Source: Sycon ciliatum | Lineage: Eukaryota > Porifera > Calcarea > Leucosolenida > Sycettidae | DNA length: 64,000 nt | Direction of reading: 5' to 3' | Assembly (NCBI RefSeq): GCF_964019385.1 | Contig: NC_088645.1 | Span: 30,934,517-30,998,516 of the forward strand | In this document: positions 1-12,700 of the stretch, piece after piece | How the letters are laid out: each line of letters starts with the position of its first letter | How positions within the stretch are numbered: the stretch's first letter is position 1 | The notes under the pieces: model-generated | The model's input: only the letters and a program-made list of their open reading frames with translations | The model's database searches: none | What the model was told of the DNA's origin: nothing | Program-made: the position numbers and the translations under genes

Positions 1-769
1 GAATTCGCCAAACCAAACGTGCGGTATCGCCCAGATACGTGGACGAGAATGGAAACAATAAACTAGTGTAGAAAATAGCCTAATACTACTTTTATGATAG
101 AGCAAAGCAAACAACGCCCAGTCAATGAATAAAGTTATAAACAAAAATCAGGGGAGGCGTCAGATAGCACACGACGTACGACTGGTACTGTGGAGTACCG
201 CAAACGTTCAAGGGTACACGTAGAGTTCAGTAGTCGGTGCTATCAAGACAAAAGGGGAGGCAGGCATGCTTGAACTCGTGGTGCTGGGTAATCAGTGGTA
301 ATACCACACACGTCGGATGGCAGGTTGTTCTATAAAAATGGACCCGCGAGCGGTTGGGCGGTCATGGCCGGCTTTGGATAGGGACTTAGGCTGTCATCAC
401 ACCATGGTACAAAGCGCTGCGTCTACGTCCACGTAAGGAGTTTTTGGTCGGTTGTCATGATGATCCGTATACGGGGTGAAAACGGGAGCAGAGGAAACGG
501 GAGACGTACAAAAATTTTTTTGTAGACGTGGTATGGAGAGGGGGGGGTATACGACTTTTTGTATGAACGTGCGTATCTACCCCAGCCTTTTTCCGAGCGA
601 CCCTGTACTTCGATGTACGTGGGTTCAAATTTTTCCAAAAACCTGACTGCGTGTACGCGTCAAGAACTGTGCCTGTCTGATGACACGACCACTAGTCCAG
701 CGGCCCAAACTTCAAAAAAAATTTCCGTTTCAGTCTCAAGCAGACAACCTGGGTTCTTCACTACGGCCT

Positions 770-1000
770 AATAGTCCGTGAGCCAAAACTCAAAATCACA
801 AGTGCCGTTGCACTCTCGGATGGACAAATCGCCGCTTACAGTGTTGGTCAAGGACATCACAAAGGATACGTTTTCGCTTGTTGGACGTTCCAGAACCGAT
901 CCAGAGACCTTCGCGAGGGCTTCTTTTCTCGACCAAATTCCACCGTGAGAACAAAATGAGCAAGCGCAAAACACGAGTTCGCGTGGAGTGAGGAAAAATA
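770..1000. repeat. Diverged inverted partner of 3720-3990
   Basis: The reverse complement of this stretch aligns imperfectly with about 3770-3975. Shared blocks include 'gatttgtcc', 'gtccaacaag' and 'tttggctcacggact'. The two could be old terminal repeats of an element nested in the larger transposon, with the zinc-finger remnant and GT repeats between them. Boundaries were not determined. Confidence 0.45.
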
Positions 1001-1267
1001 ATTTATTTTTTAGAAGATGACGACGTTGACGACAATATCGACTTGGGATATTGTGATCACTTTATTGAAGTTTATTCCTTTCGTGTACATTGACGTTGTT
1101 TTGACAACAATGGAAGAAGAGGAAGACGTTTCTAGTGGCAGCGAGGTGCTGGATGAGGCAGCTGACGGCAACGAAGTGGCAAATGACAGCCCAGCGGAGT
1201 AATATTGCTGGAATTTTGTGTCTGTGTCACAGCGCCCAATTTAGTAAAAACGAGAAGCCTGCAGTGA

Positions 1268-1696
1268 GTAATATCGAGACTACAAGTTGGTGTCGCATCG
1301 TCAGCGCTGCTCGAGAGAAGGAAGACCATATCTGGGCTTTTCTCTGCCAGCACAAGAGCTCAGGGAGGAGTAAATGGTGTGGCTGGTATCATGGAAAGTG
1401 ACACCAATTGCACCCATGTGATAGCAATTGCAAACCTGGAGAAGACCAGTGCCTCTGATTTTGCTTTGTCTATACTTGCTGACAGTGATGTGCATGTAGT
1501 AGTGAACCCAGAGCCACATCCTAAGGCCAGTAAGGGGCCACCTACCAGGAGCTTAGTGGTTGATACGAACAACGAATGCCATACCGGTGAAAGCAGAGCA
1601 CGGTGTAAACACAACACGGAGAACTGGTCCACCCAGAGTTTCCGGAAGGGAATGTTTTGTTGCAGGCAGCACTGGAGAGGGCAAGGCGACAAGTAG
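1268..1696 (+). other. Unassigned open stretch, possible exon remnant
   Basis: An uninterrupted reading frame of about 142 codons runs from just after a TGA at 1265 to a stop at 1694-1696, with its first ATG at 1379. Amino-acid composition is ordinary and not driven by repeats, unlike the GT-repeat frames downstream. A sequence resembling a splice donor (GTGAGT) lies just upstream at 1264. I recognise no domain. It lies inside the Harbinger-like element, so it may be a fragment of a transposon-borne gene. Confidence 0.2.
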
Positions 1697-1781
1697 CGAG
1701 GGCGAAACCAGCGCTGCTGGAGGTCCAAGCCAGAGCACCTGGCTGCTTTGCGGGCAACATACTACTGTATACCATTAGCTG

Positions 1782-1990
1782 TGTATGTGTGTGTGCGCGC
1801 GCGTGCATGTGTGCGAGCGTGCATGTGTGCGCGTGTTTGTGTGTGTGGGCGCGTGCATGTGTGTGTGTGCGCGTGCGTGTGCATGCGCGTGCATGTGTGT
1901 GTGCGCGCGCGTGCATATGTGTGTGCGAGTGTGCATGTGTGTGCGAGCGTGCATGTGTGTGCGCGCGCGCGTGCATGTGCGTGCTAGGCG
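1782..1990. repeat. GT/CG-rich microsatellite
   Basis: Alternating purine-pyrimidine tract of (GT)n mixed with GCGCGC and GCATGT blocks. All reading frames through it are repeat artefacts (Thr-His or Cys-Val runs). Confidence 0.95.
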
Positions 1991-2300
1991 TTTTCCTTTG
2001 TTGGTGACACCACCCCAGGCTACTACTGGTGTTGGGGCACGGTGTTACCACAGCCACTGCGGCCAGTGCGATCCGTGTTTCAGGTCGTTGGTGGGTTTTA
2101 GATTCCGCAATTGTCGACAAGGTGTGCGCCGTGTGTGTGTGTGTGAAACCCGACAGCATTGGTGTGATGTTGTCCGAAGAGACATCCATCGCTTACATCT
2201 TGAAGGACATTGGTTCGACACTGCACAGCAGCGAGGAGAGTGGCGCACAGCATTTAGAATTGCTTCACCACCACAGCCGGCCTCCCGTGTTAGGATTCAG

Positions 2301-2450
2301 TGTAGTATTTGTAACATTTCCTTTTCGAAGAGCGGCCTGCCATGCCACAAGTGTACTCAAGAGCGTCGCAAACCTGTAGCAGACCAGTCTGGCAGCAGCC
2401 AATGCACTGTATGTCTTCGCTGGTTTCGCAGTCATGGCAGACTGACATAG
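2301..2450 (+). pseudogene. Fragment with two zinc-finger-like motifs
   Basis: About 49 codons ending at a stop at 2448-2450 encode CSICNISFSKSGLPCHKC, then a linker containing KPVADQ, then CTVCLRWFRSHGRL. These are two C-x2-C...H-x-C type finger motifs, the second cut short. The fragment is clearly related to 36590-36997, where the same linker reads KPVAEQ and the finger reads CGECGRWLKSRGGLARHKC. Upstream in the frame lies only GT-repeat translation. Such fingers occur near the N-terminus of RLE-type non-LTR retrotransposons and in host proteins; I cannot decide which. No start codon or complete gene is visible. Confidence 0.45.
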
Positions 2451-2860
2451 TCAGATTCGGCAGCTGGTTCATGTGTGTGTGTGCGCACGCACGCGCGTGC
2501 CTGGGAGACTGCATAGTCGCATTCGGCAGCTGGTTCATGTGTGTGTGCGGGCACACACGCGTGCGCATAAGCGTGTTTGTGCGCACGTGCCTGGGAGACT
2601 GCATAGTCGCATTCGGCAGCTGGTTCATGTGTGTGTGTGTGTGTGCGCGCGCGTGTTTGTGTGGATTCGGCAGCTGGTTCATATGTGTGTGTGCGAGCGT
2701 GCATGCCTGGGAGACTGTATAGTTGGATTCGGCAGCTGGTTCGTGTGTGTGCGCGTGCCTGGGAGACTGAATAGTCGGATTATTCAGCTGCTTCAAGTGT
2801 GTGTGTGTGTGCGCGCGCACGCGTGTGGGTGCGCGCGCATGCATGCATGTATGTATGTGA
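2440..2860. repeat. Minisatellite with embedded GT/CG tracts
   Basis: About six imperfect units contain 'attcggcagctggttcatgtg' or a variant, followed by GT/CG runs and 'cctgggagactg'. Units vary from about 40 to 95 bp because the GT/CG part changes length. The tract starts at the stop of the zinc-finger fragment. Confidence 0.85.
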
Positions 2861-4335
2861 CATCATGTTATATCAGTAGTTATCTGTGGATTACTATGTT
2901 CTGCGGTGGACTGCGATAGCACACATTATGTGCCAAGATGTGCACCTGGTGATTTGCAACTGTGTTATGTTGAGTTGAAAATGAGCAATGACAGATAGCT
3001 TTTGGTGCTGTATGAGTGTGTTAGGAAATCAATAGCCAATTCCAACCTCTTGCATTGGCCGTAAGGTTGGATAGGATCAGCGCGTGCATTTACAACAGTG
3101 TGGTGACGTACTTCCTATTGTACTACTGTAATGTCACATTAGCTTCAGTGTTCATATAATAATAATACTGGAGTATTCTACGTATTCACTACTATTCAGT
3201 AATCGAGTGGTTATTACTTTTGAAATATACTTCACTCACCAATTCATTGCTCGCTATTATTTACAAGTTCCAGTCCAGTATGATGAAGTCAAGAGGCGAT
3301 TTATCCAGCCAAGTAGAGGAACTTGGGATACGAAATCCAAGAGAAATCATGAGGGTTTTCTCAATTCGGCCATTCACGAATGTAATTGTTATTCTTCAAC
3401 GCAAACTGAGTAATATTTGACCTTGAACAGGATGAAAAGAAGCTCATGCTCGGGGCAGTCGTCATTTGCTCCAGAAGGTTACTCACTACAGTCTACTACG
3501 CCTATTGGCCTAGGAAGTGGTGAACAAATATGTCGAGAGATATTTAGGACATTCTTGGAAGTCAGTTCTGAACGATTGCATTGTAACTACAAACAGTAGT
3601 GACTTTGCTGCATGCAGTTTGCATCCCGATTCATAATTCTCAGCGGCAAAAAAATTCGAATCTAGTTTTGTGCACTGGTTTCCGCGTTATGTGCACTCGT
3701 GGTATCTGCTCATGGCTTCAAAAAATGAGAATCCGTGAACAAGCGCAAAAATATCAAGCGAAGAAGGCGAAAATGGCCGCTGCTGTCAGTGAGCAAAGTT
3801 GGATGTTTGGCGTCTTCTGTGACCTCCCTGGATCAGTTTCGAACTGTCCAACAAGTGGAAATCGCTTCAGGATACCATCGTGAAGCGGTGTGCCGAAGGA
3901 CGATTTGTCCCTCTCTGGGTGCAACGGTCGATGCTAAAACGGCCGATTCTGAGATTTGGCTCACGGACTTTAAAGTATGTAGTATACCTGACCTGGATTC
4001 CGCTTGTTGTCATCTTCAGAGTTAGGGCAGAAGCTCAGGAGAAGCCAATTTCTCCGCTCTCGTCGGCGATACTGCGCACCATCTGGGGGTGCACAGTTCA
4101 CGGAAAGGAGCGCCTTTTTCAAATTTTTGAAGATGACGACGACACGGACAGGATACTCTTTGAAATGTAGAATTGCATTTTTCGTTTGGTAGTTGCATAG
4201 TAGTTGCGTTTCGCGCTGTTTGAGTGCCTCCTGCCCACCGCTCACAGCATGGTAGACACCTTTTGACATGATGGAGGAAGAGGCCGTGGAGCTTCTTAGG
4301 CCTCGTCCTGGGAATGGCGTTGTATCGCGGGAATT

Positions 4336-5061
4336 TTGCTTGTGCCATTGCGTTCAATGCATCGCAGGAAAAGCAAACCCGATTTACTTTGCAGAGTTGG
4401 GAAACTTTGTTTGAAGCTGCTAAATGCAGGCAGGACGAGCTATACCTTCTTGTGCGAGAGCCACTGCACCGAGGAGAGCGTCCGCGGACGGTACCACCGC
4501 AAGTGCTACAGTACATACACTAACAAAACGTTGCTGGGTCGGCTGCCACTTGGACGTGGCCATGACTTTTCAAGCCATTCTGAATTGGAGGAGATACATG
4601 TATGTGATGATGGGACACCATGTACCAGCAAAGCGTAGAACAAGGAGAGATGTACAATGATTGAATCCACATCTGCAGACTTGTGCCTCATGACATGTGC
4701 ATCTAGCAGAGTTGGAGAACAACGCAAGAATTTTGGCTTTCGCTCCAGAATGGCCCAGATTGCGTTGCAGCGGAAATCCACTATCAACGTCGGAGCATGC
4801 TACAGTGCCTTCACCCACCTGGCCACTATGCACCGGCAACGAAGTGGCAAAGGGAGTGACCAGCCGTCGGCCTACGAAACATTTGACAGCCTGGTGCTGT
4901 ATATACAGTCCGAGTTGAAGTCTGCAAAGGCCTTGCCCATGAAGCTTCTCACGGATAAGTACAATAACTGCAAACGGCACCAGCTTGGCCGACCATCACA
5001 CTCCGCCTTAGTATCCAACTTTCATGCTGAAAAAGAAGATAATGAGCTACTTGGGGACCAG
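4336..5061 (+). pseudogene. Degenerate coding region with a Cys/His-rich HRKCYSTYTNK motif
   Basis: One frame (4336-4638) contains GRYHRKCYSTYTNKTLL, resembling a short Cys/His motif I have seen in uncharacterised invertebrate proteins. A second frame (4657-5061) reads through about 135 codons and ends at a consensus splice donor (CAG/GTGAGT at 5059-5067). A stop and frame change separate the two. I interpret this as the remains of an intron-containing passenger or transposon gene. Function is unknown and no catalytic motif was seen. Confidence 0.35.
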
Positions 5062-6259
5062 GTGAGTTCTTGGCATTGTTGAATGTGTAGAAATAATTTG
5101 ATCATGTTTTATTGTTTGGTCATGACCAAGGGAATCCAAATAACACATACGCTCAACTACAAGATCACATGTACACACCAGATCATGAGTCCAGACTCAT
5201 GCACAGCAACTAAAAGCCGCTAAGTTCATTTCACGATGCGCTACTATCATGAATGTCTGGGTGGCCAAGGAATGCCACAAAGTGTATGTAGACGTGAACA
5301 CTACAGTGCCTGACATCTACAACATAGGAATGTATTAAATGGAATGCAAGTGTTCATGCTCATGTAATGTGGTAGTCTTCTTTGGTTGAATTACGTTCGT
5401 GGCTGTTACACGTATTATTATGACCAGCTTGGCTCTCGCGCTGCTTCACACGATACACATTTAGGTCAGAATAAATCAGGGCTTGTGGTCCGAGTCAGAG
5501 TAATGTCCAAAGCTGATGTCAGTTTTCTAGGCTGACTTTATGCAAAAAGAGACAGAATTATAAACTGGTTGTTTTCTAAACACAATTGTATAGCCCGTGA
5601 TAACGCGGACATGCGAACTTGACTTGTTTAAGGATCGAATTTCATTGGCGTGTTTCATTTACGTTTTGTGTTTGAACTGTGTGTTTCCTTCAGCAATTGA
5701 CATGTATGGTAAGTGGCATGGGTATACAGGCGTACTCTTCACGGAGCAACCGCTTGTCTGTGTCGTCTGGAAACGGTCCGATGGCCGGTAATACCCAGTC
5801 ATTGCCGAACAGTCATACTAGTAACGCACCTGGCCCGACCCCAACCATCCCAGTCCAGCCGGTCGCCGCAGATTTCCTGCCCGCATCCACGTCCACTCCG
5901 CACCCCAGTGTCCGGCAAGAGAACGGGCCCAATGCCAGGAGTTACGACGGGCCCACTGCCAGGAATTACGATAGGCTCACTGCCAGGAGTTACGATAGGC
6001 CCGCTGCGATATCCGCTGGGCTTGTCCCCGCCTATGTCGTGTTGCCCACTCATTTCGGCTTCAAAGGATCCGCTACTCCGCCGCGTCAGGTGAACACCAG
6101 TGGATCAGTTTCATCTTTGGGTACTACATCAGCCTCCAGTACAGATGTGTCGGCTAGTACGGCTTTGACTACAACCTCGGGTGCGAGGTAACCAGTGGCG
6201 GCTGCGGTGTCTTCTACAGCGCCATCTCAACCACGGTCGCAGCAGGTTCTTGCTGATCT

Positions 6260-6440
6260 CTAGCGTGCTATGTGGTGTGTGAGTGTGTGCGCGCGCGGAC
6301 GCGCACACACAATGCCATGTGTTGTGCGGTGTGTGTGCATGCGTGTGGGGTTTGTGTATGTGTGTGTGCGAGCGCGCGCGCACAATGCCATGTGTTGTGC
6401 GGTGTGTGTACGCGCATGCACACAATGCCATGATGAGGGT
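6260..6440. repeat. GT/CG microsatellite with a short tandem repeat
   Basis: Three copies of 'cacaatgccatg' are separated by GT/CG-rich spacers. The Cys/Val/Ala-rich frames here are artefacts of the repeat. Confidence 0.85.
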
Positions 6441-7165
6441 GAAGGCAGTTTCGACAGTGGATTGGATTGTAAGTCCGACTGTGAATCGGACAGTGAGTCT
6501 GAAAGCTAAGGCTGGTGGACTGCACTATTGAAGTTTTTGAATTGATTTGAATTTGAATTGTACTTTTCCACTCTGCAGCAAATGACAAATACACTACTGC
6601 GCTATTATTTACAACATCTTCCATATCGCTCGTTTGCTAAGATCAGCTTATGATCGCTATCACTCTGCCGTTTTCCGGTGTCCTTTGCTTCGCTCGTGCT
6701 AGCTCTCTTCCGCTGGTGTTGTCGAGATAGTGTCCCAATAAATGAAATCCTCTCATACGAAAGATCCATGTTTGGGGGTGTTTTGGTCAAATTTTACAAC
6801 AAATCAATCTGTGCCATCTCTAATCACCATCAATAGGAAATGAACGCTCGGCAAAGGGCAACCATGATCTACAAATCATCCAAACACAAGAACAAATTCA
6901 CATCGACTGCACTAATTTTCAATAAAATATCGTATCACATGTTGCCAATTTCGATCAAGGAGTCGTAAAATAACGTAAAATAACGACTTCCGTAACGAAA
7001 CCTAAAATTGGTTCTCCCCAGCTTATGCCCTAGTTCTGGACATGACAACAAGCCGTTTCGACATCCCTAGAACATGGTCTTTCCACCCATGCAAAGCTCA
7101 GGTTGTCTGCTTGAGACTGAAACGGGACTTGCAAAACAACGTCTTTCAGATTTGGGCCGCAGGAC

Positions 7166-7290
7166 TACACCCGTTTTGGTTTTTTCACCATAGACGTAAA
7201 CGGGAGTCGGAGAACGTGGTGTCATCACACCACGTTCTCCGATTCCCGTTTACGTCTACGTCTATGGTGAAAAAACCAAAACGGGTGGTC
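7166..7290. repeat. Head-to-head inverted junction of two MITE ends
   Basis: The sequence 7166-7220 is the near-perfect reverse complement of 7221-7290, joined at the terminal motif GTCATCACACCACG. It marks a rearranged end where a truncated inverted copy abuts the unit running to 7574. Confidence 0.75.
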
Positions 7291-7577
7291 GTGTCATCAG
7301 ACAGGCACAGTTCTTGACGCGTACACGCAGTCAGGTTTTGTGGAGAAATTTGAACCCACGTACATCGAAGTACAGGGTCGCTCGGAAAAAGGCTGGGGGA
7401 GATACGCACGTTCATACAAAAAGTCGTATACCCCCCCCCTCTCCATACCACGTCCACGTCTCCCGTTTCCTCTGCTCCCGTTTTCACCCCGTATACGGAT
7501 CATCATGACAACCGACCAAAAACTCCTTACGTGGACGTAGACGCAGCGCTTTGTACCATGGTGTGATGACAGCCTTA

Positions 7578-7933
7578 GGCCGTCATCACACCACGTTCTC
7601 CGACTCCCGTTTACGTCTACGTCTATGGTGAAAAAACCAAAACGGGTGGTCGTGTCATCAGACAGGCACAGTTCTTGACGCGTACACGCAGTCAGGTTTT
7701 GTGGAGAAATTTGAACCCACGTACATCGAAGTACAGGGTCGCTCGGAAAAAGGCTGGGGGAGATACGCACGTTCATACAAAAAGTCGTATACCCCCCCTC
7801 TCCATACCACGTCCACGTCTCCCGTTTCCTCTGCTCCCGTTTTCACCCCGTATACGGATCATCATGACAACCGACCAAAAACTCCTTACGTGGACGTAGA
7901 CGCAGCGCTTTGTACCATGGTGTGATGACAGCC
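7578..7933. mobile_element. Short Harbinger-like MITE (356 bp)
   Basis: The ends are GGCCGTCATCACACCA and, inverted, GGCTGTCATCACACCA. It is almost identical to 7221-7574 at an offset of about 361 bp and is separated from it by TTA. This looks like an internal-deletion derivative of the 7.2-kb element. Reading frames inside it are not considered genes. Confidence 0.8.
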
Positions 7934-7935
7934 TT

Positions 7936-8887
7936 GGCGCGCTCACACTGCGACCAAAACCAGCGTCCATGCGGCCATGCGGCCAAGTTGCATGGCAACG
8001 GCATGAACTTGACCAAAACGTCGCGGCCACGTTTCAAATCGTGACCGCGACCCCCGGAGGGGGGTGCCACGACTTGGCGGCAACATGATCGTAGACGTGA
8101 AGCGTATTTGTGTACAACCTGGCCTGAAGTATGTTCAATTTCTCAAATTCTGGTGTGTTGATTCATGAAAATCGGCGGTTGTCAACGTCACCTCGACATT
8201 TGCACATTTTTAAAATTAATTATTTTGTAGTTGTGGTCCTGCACGCACGCACCGCCATATATGCATTCTTTGCCCTTTTTGGACGATGTCGATTTTGTTT
8301 TTGTTTTTGTAGTTGCTTCGTTGTAATCGGGTCAGTGACCAATTTCTACAGTGTACTCGTTCAATACGATGGCAGCTTGGTCTGGCTTTTCGGTTTCGGA
8401 AATCATCTTTCTCTACTTTTTCTGCGATGATGGAATGCCATACCTCAAGACATTTCAGTTACACCGGAAAATACAGTTCTCATCTCGGCAACAGACGAAA
8501 GAAACCACTACCGGAATTTCCACTGCACTGGCACTTGCTCTGACCACGAGGTCAGGAAAGCGAAAGCGCTTGGATGTCAGCCGCAGTCCCTCAAGAGTCC
8601 AAACCTACCTGATTGTATGAATTATTTCGCCGACTCGATCAAGAATACGAGCCAGGAGCCACGAGGCACTTCCTCCAACATGCAACATGCGAAAAATTAC
8701 ATCCAAAACGGGCCACAACTTTATTAGGAAACGCACGAACTCTTTTGGATACGAACTGCAATTCGTAAAGTTTGTGTGACAACTTCACGTCTACGCGTGT
8801 ACGAGGCCTAGTGTGAGCACGACTCCCACGTTTCTGCGTTTTGCTGACGCATGGACGCGTGCTCATGGTCGCAGTGTGAGCGCGCCC
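7936..8887. mobile_element. Harbinger-like non-autonomous element, copy 1
   Basis: The termini are GGCGCGCTCACACTGCGACC on the left and its complement on the right. It abuts the previous MITE with only 'TT' of the presumed TTA left. About 870 bp of it repeats at 8891-9761 with small differences. No transposase is recognised; the short frames inside are conserved only because the copies are similar. Confidence 0.8.
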
Positions 8888-9761
8888 TTCGGGCGCGCTC
8901 ACACTGCGACCACAACCAGCGTCCATGCGGCCATGCGGCCAAGTTGCATGGCAACGGCATGAAGTTGACCAAAACGTCGCGGCCACGTTTCAAATCGTGA
9001 CCGCGACCTCCGGAGGGGGGTGCCACGACTTGGCGGCAACATGATCGTAGACGTGAAGCGTATTTGTGTACAACCTGGCCTGAAGTATGTTCAATTTCTC
9101 AAATTCCGGAGTGTTGATTTATGAAACTCGGCGGTTGTCGATGTCATCCTCGACATGTGCACATTTTTAAAATTTTGTAGTTGTGGTCCTGCACGCACGC
9201 ATCGCCATATATGCATTCTTTGGCCTTTTTGGACGATGTCAATTTTGTTTTTGTTTTTGTAGTTGCTTCGTTGTGATCGGGCCAGTGACCAATTTCTACA
9301 GTGTACTCGTTCAATACGATGGCAGCTTGGCCTGGCTTTTCGGTTTGGGAAATCATCTTTCTCTACTTTTCTGCGATGATGGAATGCCATACCTCAAGAC
9401 ATTTCAGTTACATATCATCGGAAAATAAAGTTCTCTTCTCGGCAACAGACGAAAAAAACCACTACCGGAATTTCCACTGCACTGGCACTTGCTCTGACCA
9501 CGAGGTCAGGAAAGCGAAAGCGCTTGGCTGTCAGCGGCAGTCCCTCAAGAGTCCAAACCTACCTGATTGTATGAATTATTTTCGTCGACTTCAAGAATTA
9601 AATACGAGCCACGAGGCACTTCCTCCAACATGCAACATGCGAAAAATTACATCCAAAACGGGCCACAACTTTATTAGGAAACGCACGAACTCTTTTGGAT
9701 ACGAACTGCAATTCGTAAAGTTTGTGTGACAACTTCACGTCTACGCGTGTACGAGGCCTAG

Positions 9762-12700
9762 TATGGGGCTGTTAAGTGATGACGTCACAGTTCCTTCGAT
9801 ACGCATAGCAACGATCCCACTGGGGACAAACAAAAGTAGCGTCGTCTCCACCGAACCAGTTGTCAGTGGCAACATATAGGAATCGTGTACATTTCTTCGT
9901 TTCTTCTTTGCTGTTTTCAGTGAGTGTTTTGTTTTCTCTTTGTCCTTGATCTCGACGGCGTTGTCGTGCTCATTACCTTACTGAGACGTCTCTTGTGACT
10001 GTAGCCAGTGTCACGGAGGATTTTATTGGCGTGACGAGGTAGATCGCCGAGATCGAGCGTGAAAAACGCTCTGCATTAGTAGCTCCTGTAGAATGTCTTC
10101 TGGGATGGCGTATCCATGGTCAACAAAGCCAAGGTGCAAGACAGCATAAGAGATCGTGTAAACGATGTGAACTCCAAAAGGTAAGCTCCTGAACAAGTGG
10201 AAAGATATGTGTATTTACAAACTCTCTCTTCATCCATCGATTGCCGCTATGCATTGCATTTTGTCTTCACAGATACTCTGGACAAATAAATTATATTGTA
10301 ACTGGAGAGTGCAATCGTGCTTGGGACCCATCCCAATGTCATCACATGGCTGTGGTGACTAGTGTATACCTGGGAGAGTTTTTCCTCAACTGAGACGGAG
10401 TGTAGGTGGATGGATTATGAGAAATGCGAAGATGTGGAGTAAGTTGTGTCGAAGAAATGTGTAATAAAATAAAATTTACTTTACACTCAAACATACACTG
10501 TACATGTACATGTAACATCATGATAATGATTCCATCTTCATTATCTCCGCAATAGGTACGCCATACGCACCGAATACATGGTGTGTGTGCACGCGTGCGT
10601 GCGTACATGCACACACTCTCATGCGTGGCCGAGTTGGCTGGATGAACAGACCATGCATTTGCACGAGGTGTCCGTCATGTCATTGGAGTGCTGTACTTTA
10701 TGACTCAGGGGCGTAGGAGGGGTTTTGGAAGTGGTACGACCGAAGGTCGGTGCGGCGGAAGACCGTGTTGGAGGGGGTCCGCCGCCCCCCCCCCCCCCCC
10801 CCCTGGGAAAATTTTGTAAAAAAGACACAAAATCCTGCGTTCTGGGAACTTCTGGCGCAGTGTGCAGTCGAGTCGAGTACAGTACTCAGTACGACTGCAG
10901 ATGCATAACAGATCTACGAGTACGAGTCTAGAAAAAGGTCTGATGCGCATATGCAAATATCGATGGATCCTGATTTTTTTATTACGGTTTTGCACATTCC
11001 AGACGGACCACACTTTTCGAAAAGTGGTGCGGCCATGGTCGTACCAGTCGTAGCGGGTGCTATGCCCCTGTGACTTTATTCCAAAATAGTATGTCGTGCC
11101 CCTGTCAAATGGAGTTTGTGTCTATACTCAGCGGGTATCGGGCCATGACGCCACACTGCAGTTAGCGCTGGAATTAAAATAGCACTTCATGGATTATTTT
11201 AACTAATTTCCTTTGCTCAAGGTTTGGAGACTCCACTGTAGCCAATACTTGAATCCATACATCCTGTACACACACCTTGTACACACTCTCTCTAACGGTC
11301 TCTAGGCTACACTGCAATTGATATACATTAGATCAAATTTTCGGGCAAGGCCCATCATCAGGAATAAGGGCCTTGCCCGAAAATTTGATCTAATGTATAT
11401 CAATTGCAGTGTAGCCTAGAGACCGTTAGAGAGAGTGTGTACAAGGTGTGTGTACAGGATGTATGGATTCAATTTCCTTTGCGTTTACTTTGTTGAGCCC
11501 GTGGTTTCATTTCTGTGTTCTGTTATGATTGGCCTCTGGAAATAATCGGAGTGGATGTCATTTTTTGTCATATGTGTGTGCCTTGTGCAACAGGTTCAAG
11601 GCTAGATGCACTTCACATTCGGCGTGGGATCTCGGCGTCTGGGACCTGATAACGTCTTGGTTGCCGGGATGGGTAATCAAGGATGATACTACTCGGCACA
11701 CCAATGTACATGTCAATGTAGTTTTTACTTTTTCAGAGCTGCACTATTTACGTCTTGATGCTTACTTCGGTGCTAGTGTCGTGTCCGTGTGTTGCTACAA
11801 TGTCATTATCTGTATTGTATTCCGTCTGCTTATACATGTGTCTTTATGAAGTGTTTGCCGTGGCGGCGATGTGTCTTGTCGATCAATAGTGTTGTGAAAC
11901 CTATCACTATTCATGCTTTGCTGGCTACTCGCTCGCTCCGCGCCGTGCACGCTACTAGGTCTTGTATATAGCTCGATGCTTTGCATCGATCGCTGGTTGT
12001 TGTTCTTGTTGCTTCTCTTTTGTTTGAGCTTGGTCCTAGAGTGAAGCTTTGATCTGCTTGTGTGGTGAGGGTGAGGAATGGGTATCTGGATTCCTGGTAT
12101 ATTTCCGTAAAGAACCTGGAATTGTAGAATCCTGAGAGTATGTCTGGCCCACTCCCCGGTCATGACATTAGCGTGTTTCCCCCGGATTATTTCTATCATC
12201 CTGCATGTTCTTGGGCTGAGCGAGCACATGCACGAGTGTGCAGCTATAACCCTGTGTATCTTTGGTTACACTTTGTTCTGCAATGCATGTACCTTGTAAC
12301 AGTCTGTGCTTGCACTGCTTTGTGTGACTATTCAGTGCATCAGACCCAGGTTGGTTTGGTTGCCGGATGATCTCTTGTTGCGTCGCTCTGTGTTTTGTAT
12401 TCATCAATTTTTCGGCTTGAGAATTGAGCTGGTGTGTGGTTCCCAATATGAAAACATCATGCTGGTGCTCTGTGTTTCGATTATCGACTGTCCGAGCAGT
12501 CACGATTCATTGCCAGAACGGTCAATACTGTAGTCTCTTCACGTGTTTGTGTTTTCGCCGGGGGAATTAGCGGTGAGGTTGCACACAGAACGGCAGTGTT
12601 GCATCACTGGACGACCCTGCCTCTGCATCTGACTTCATTTCCCCAGGATCTGGTGCAGATACACCAGACAGTCACTTCCTGTAAACACGCAAACAGCAAA

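Larger units (their letters stand above)
389..7574. mobile_element. Harbinger-like DNA transposon, 7.2 kb, with long inverted ends
   Basis: The left end (from 389) and the reverse complement of the right end (to 7574) share the terminal motif GGCTGTCATCACACCATGG and then more than 300 bp of matching sequence. The match includes a stretch with 'ctcaagcagacaacctg' near 730 and its complement near 7105. TTA lies on both sides (386-388 and 7575-7577), the target duplication typical of PIF/Harbinger. The right arm is rearranged by an inverted fragment at 7166-7220. The interior holds only degenerate coding pieces and simple repeats, and I see no intact DDE transposase. Superfamily is inferred from the TTA duplication and short G-rich termini; the interior may include nested elements. 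Confidence 0.6.

Noticed and set aside
1542..2189. His/Thr/Ala-rich and Cys/Val-rich frames
   Set aside because: They follow the GT/CG microsatellite and have no independent coding signal.
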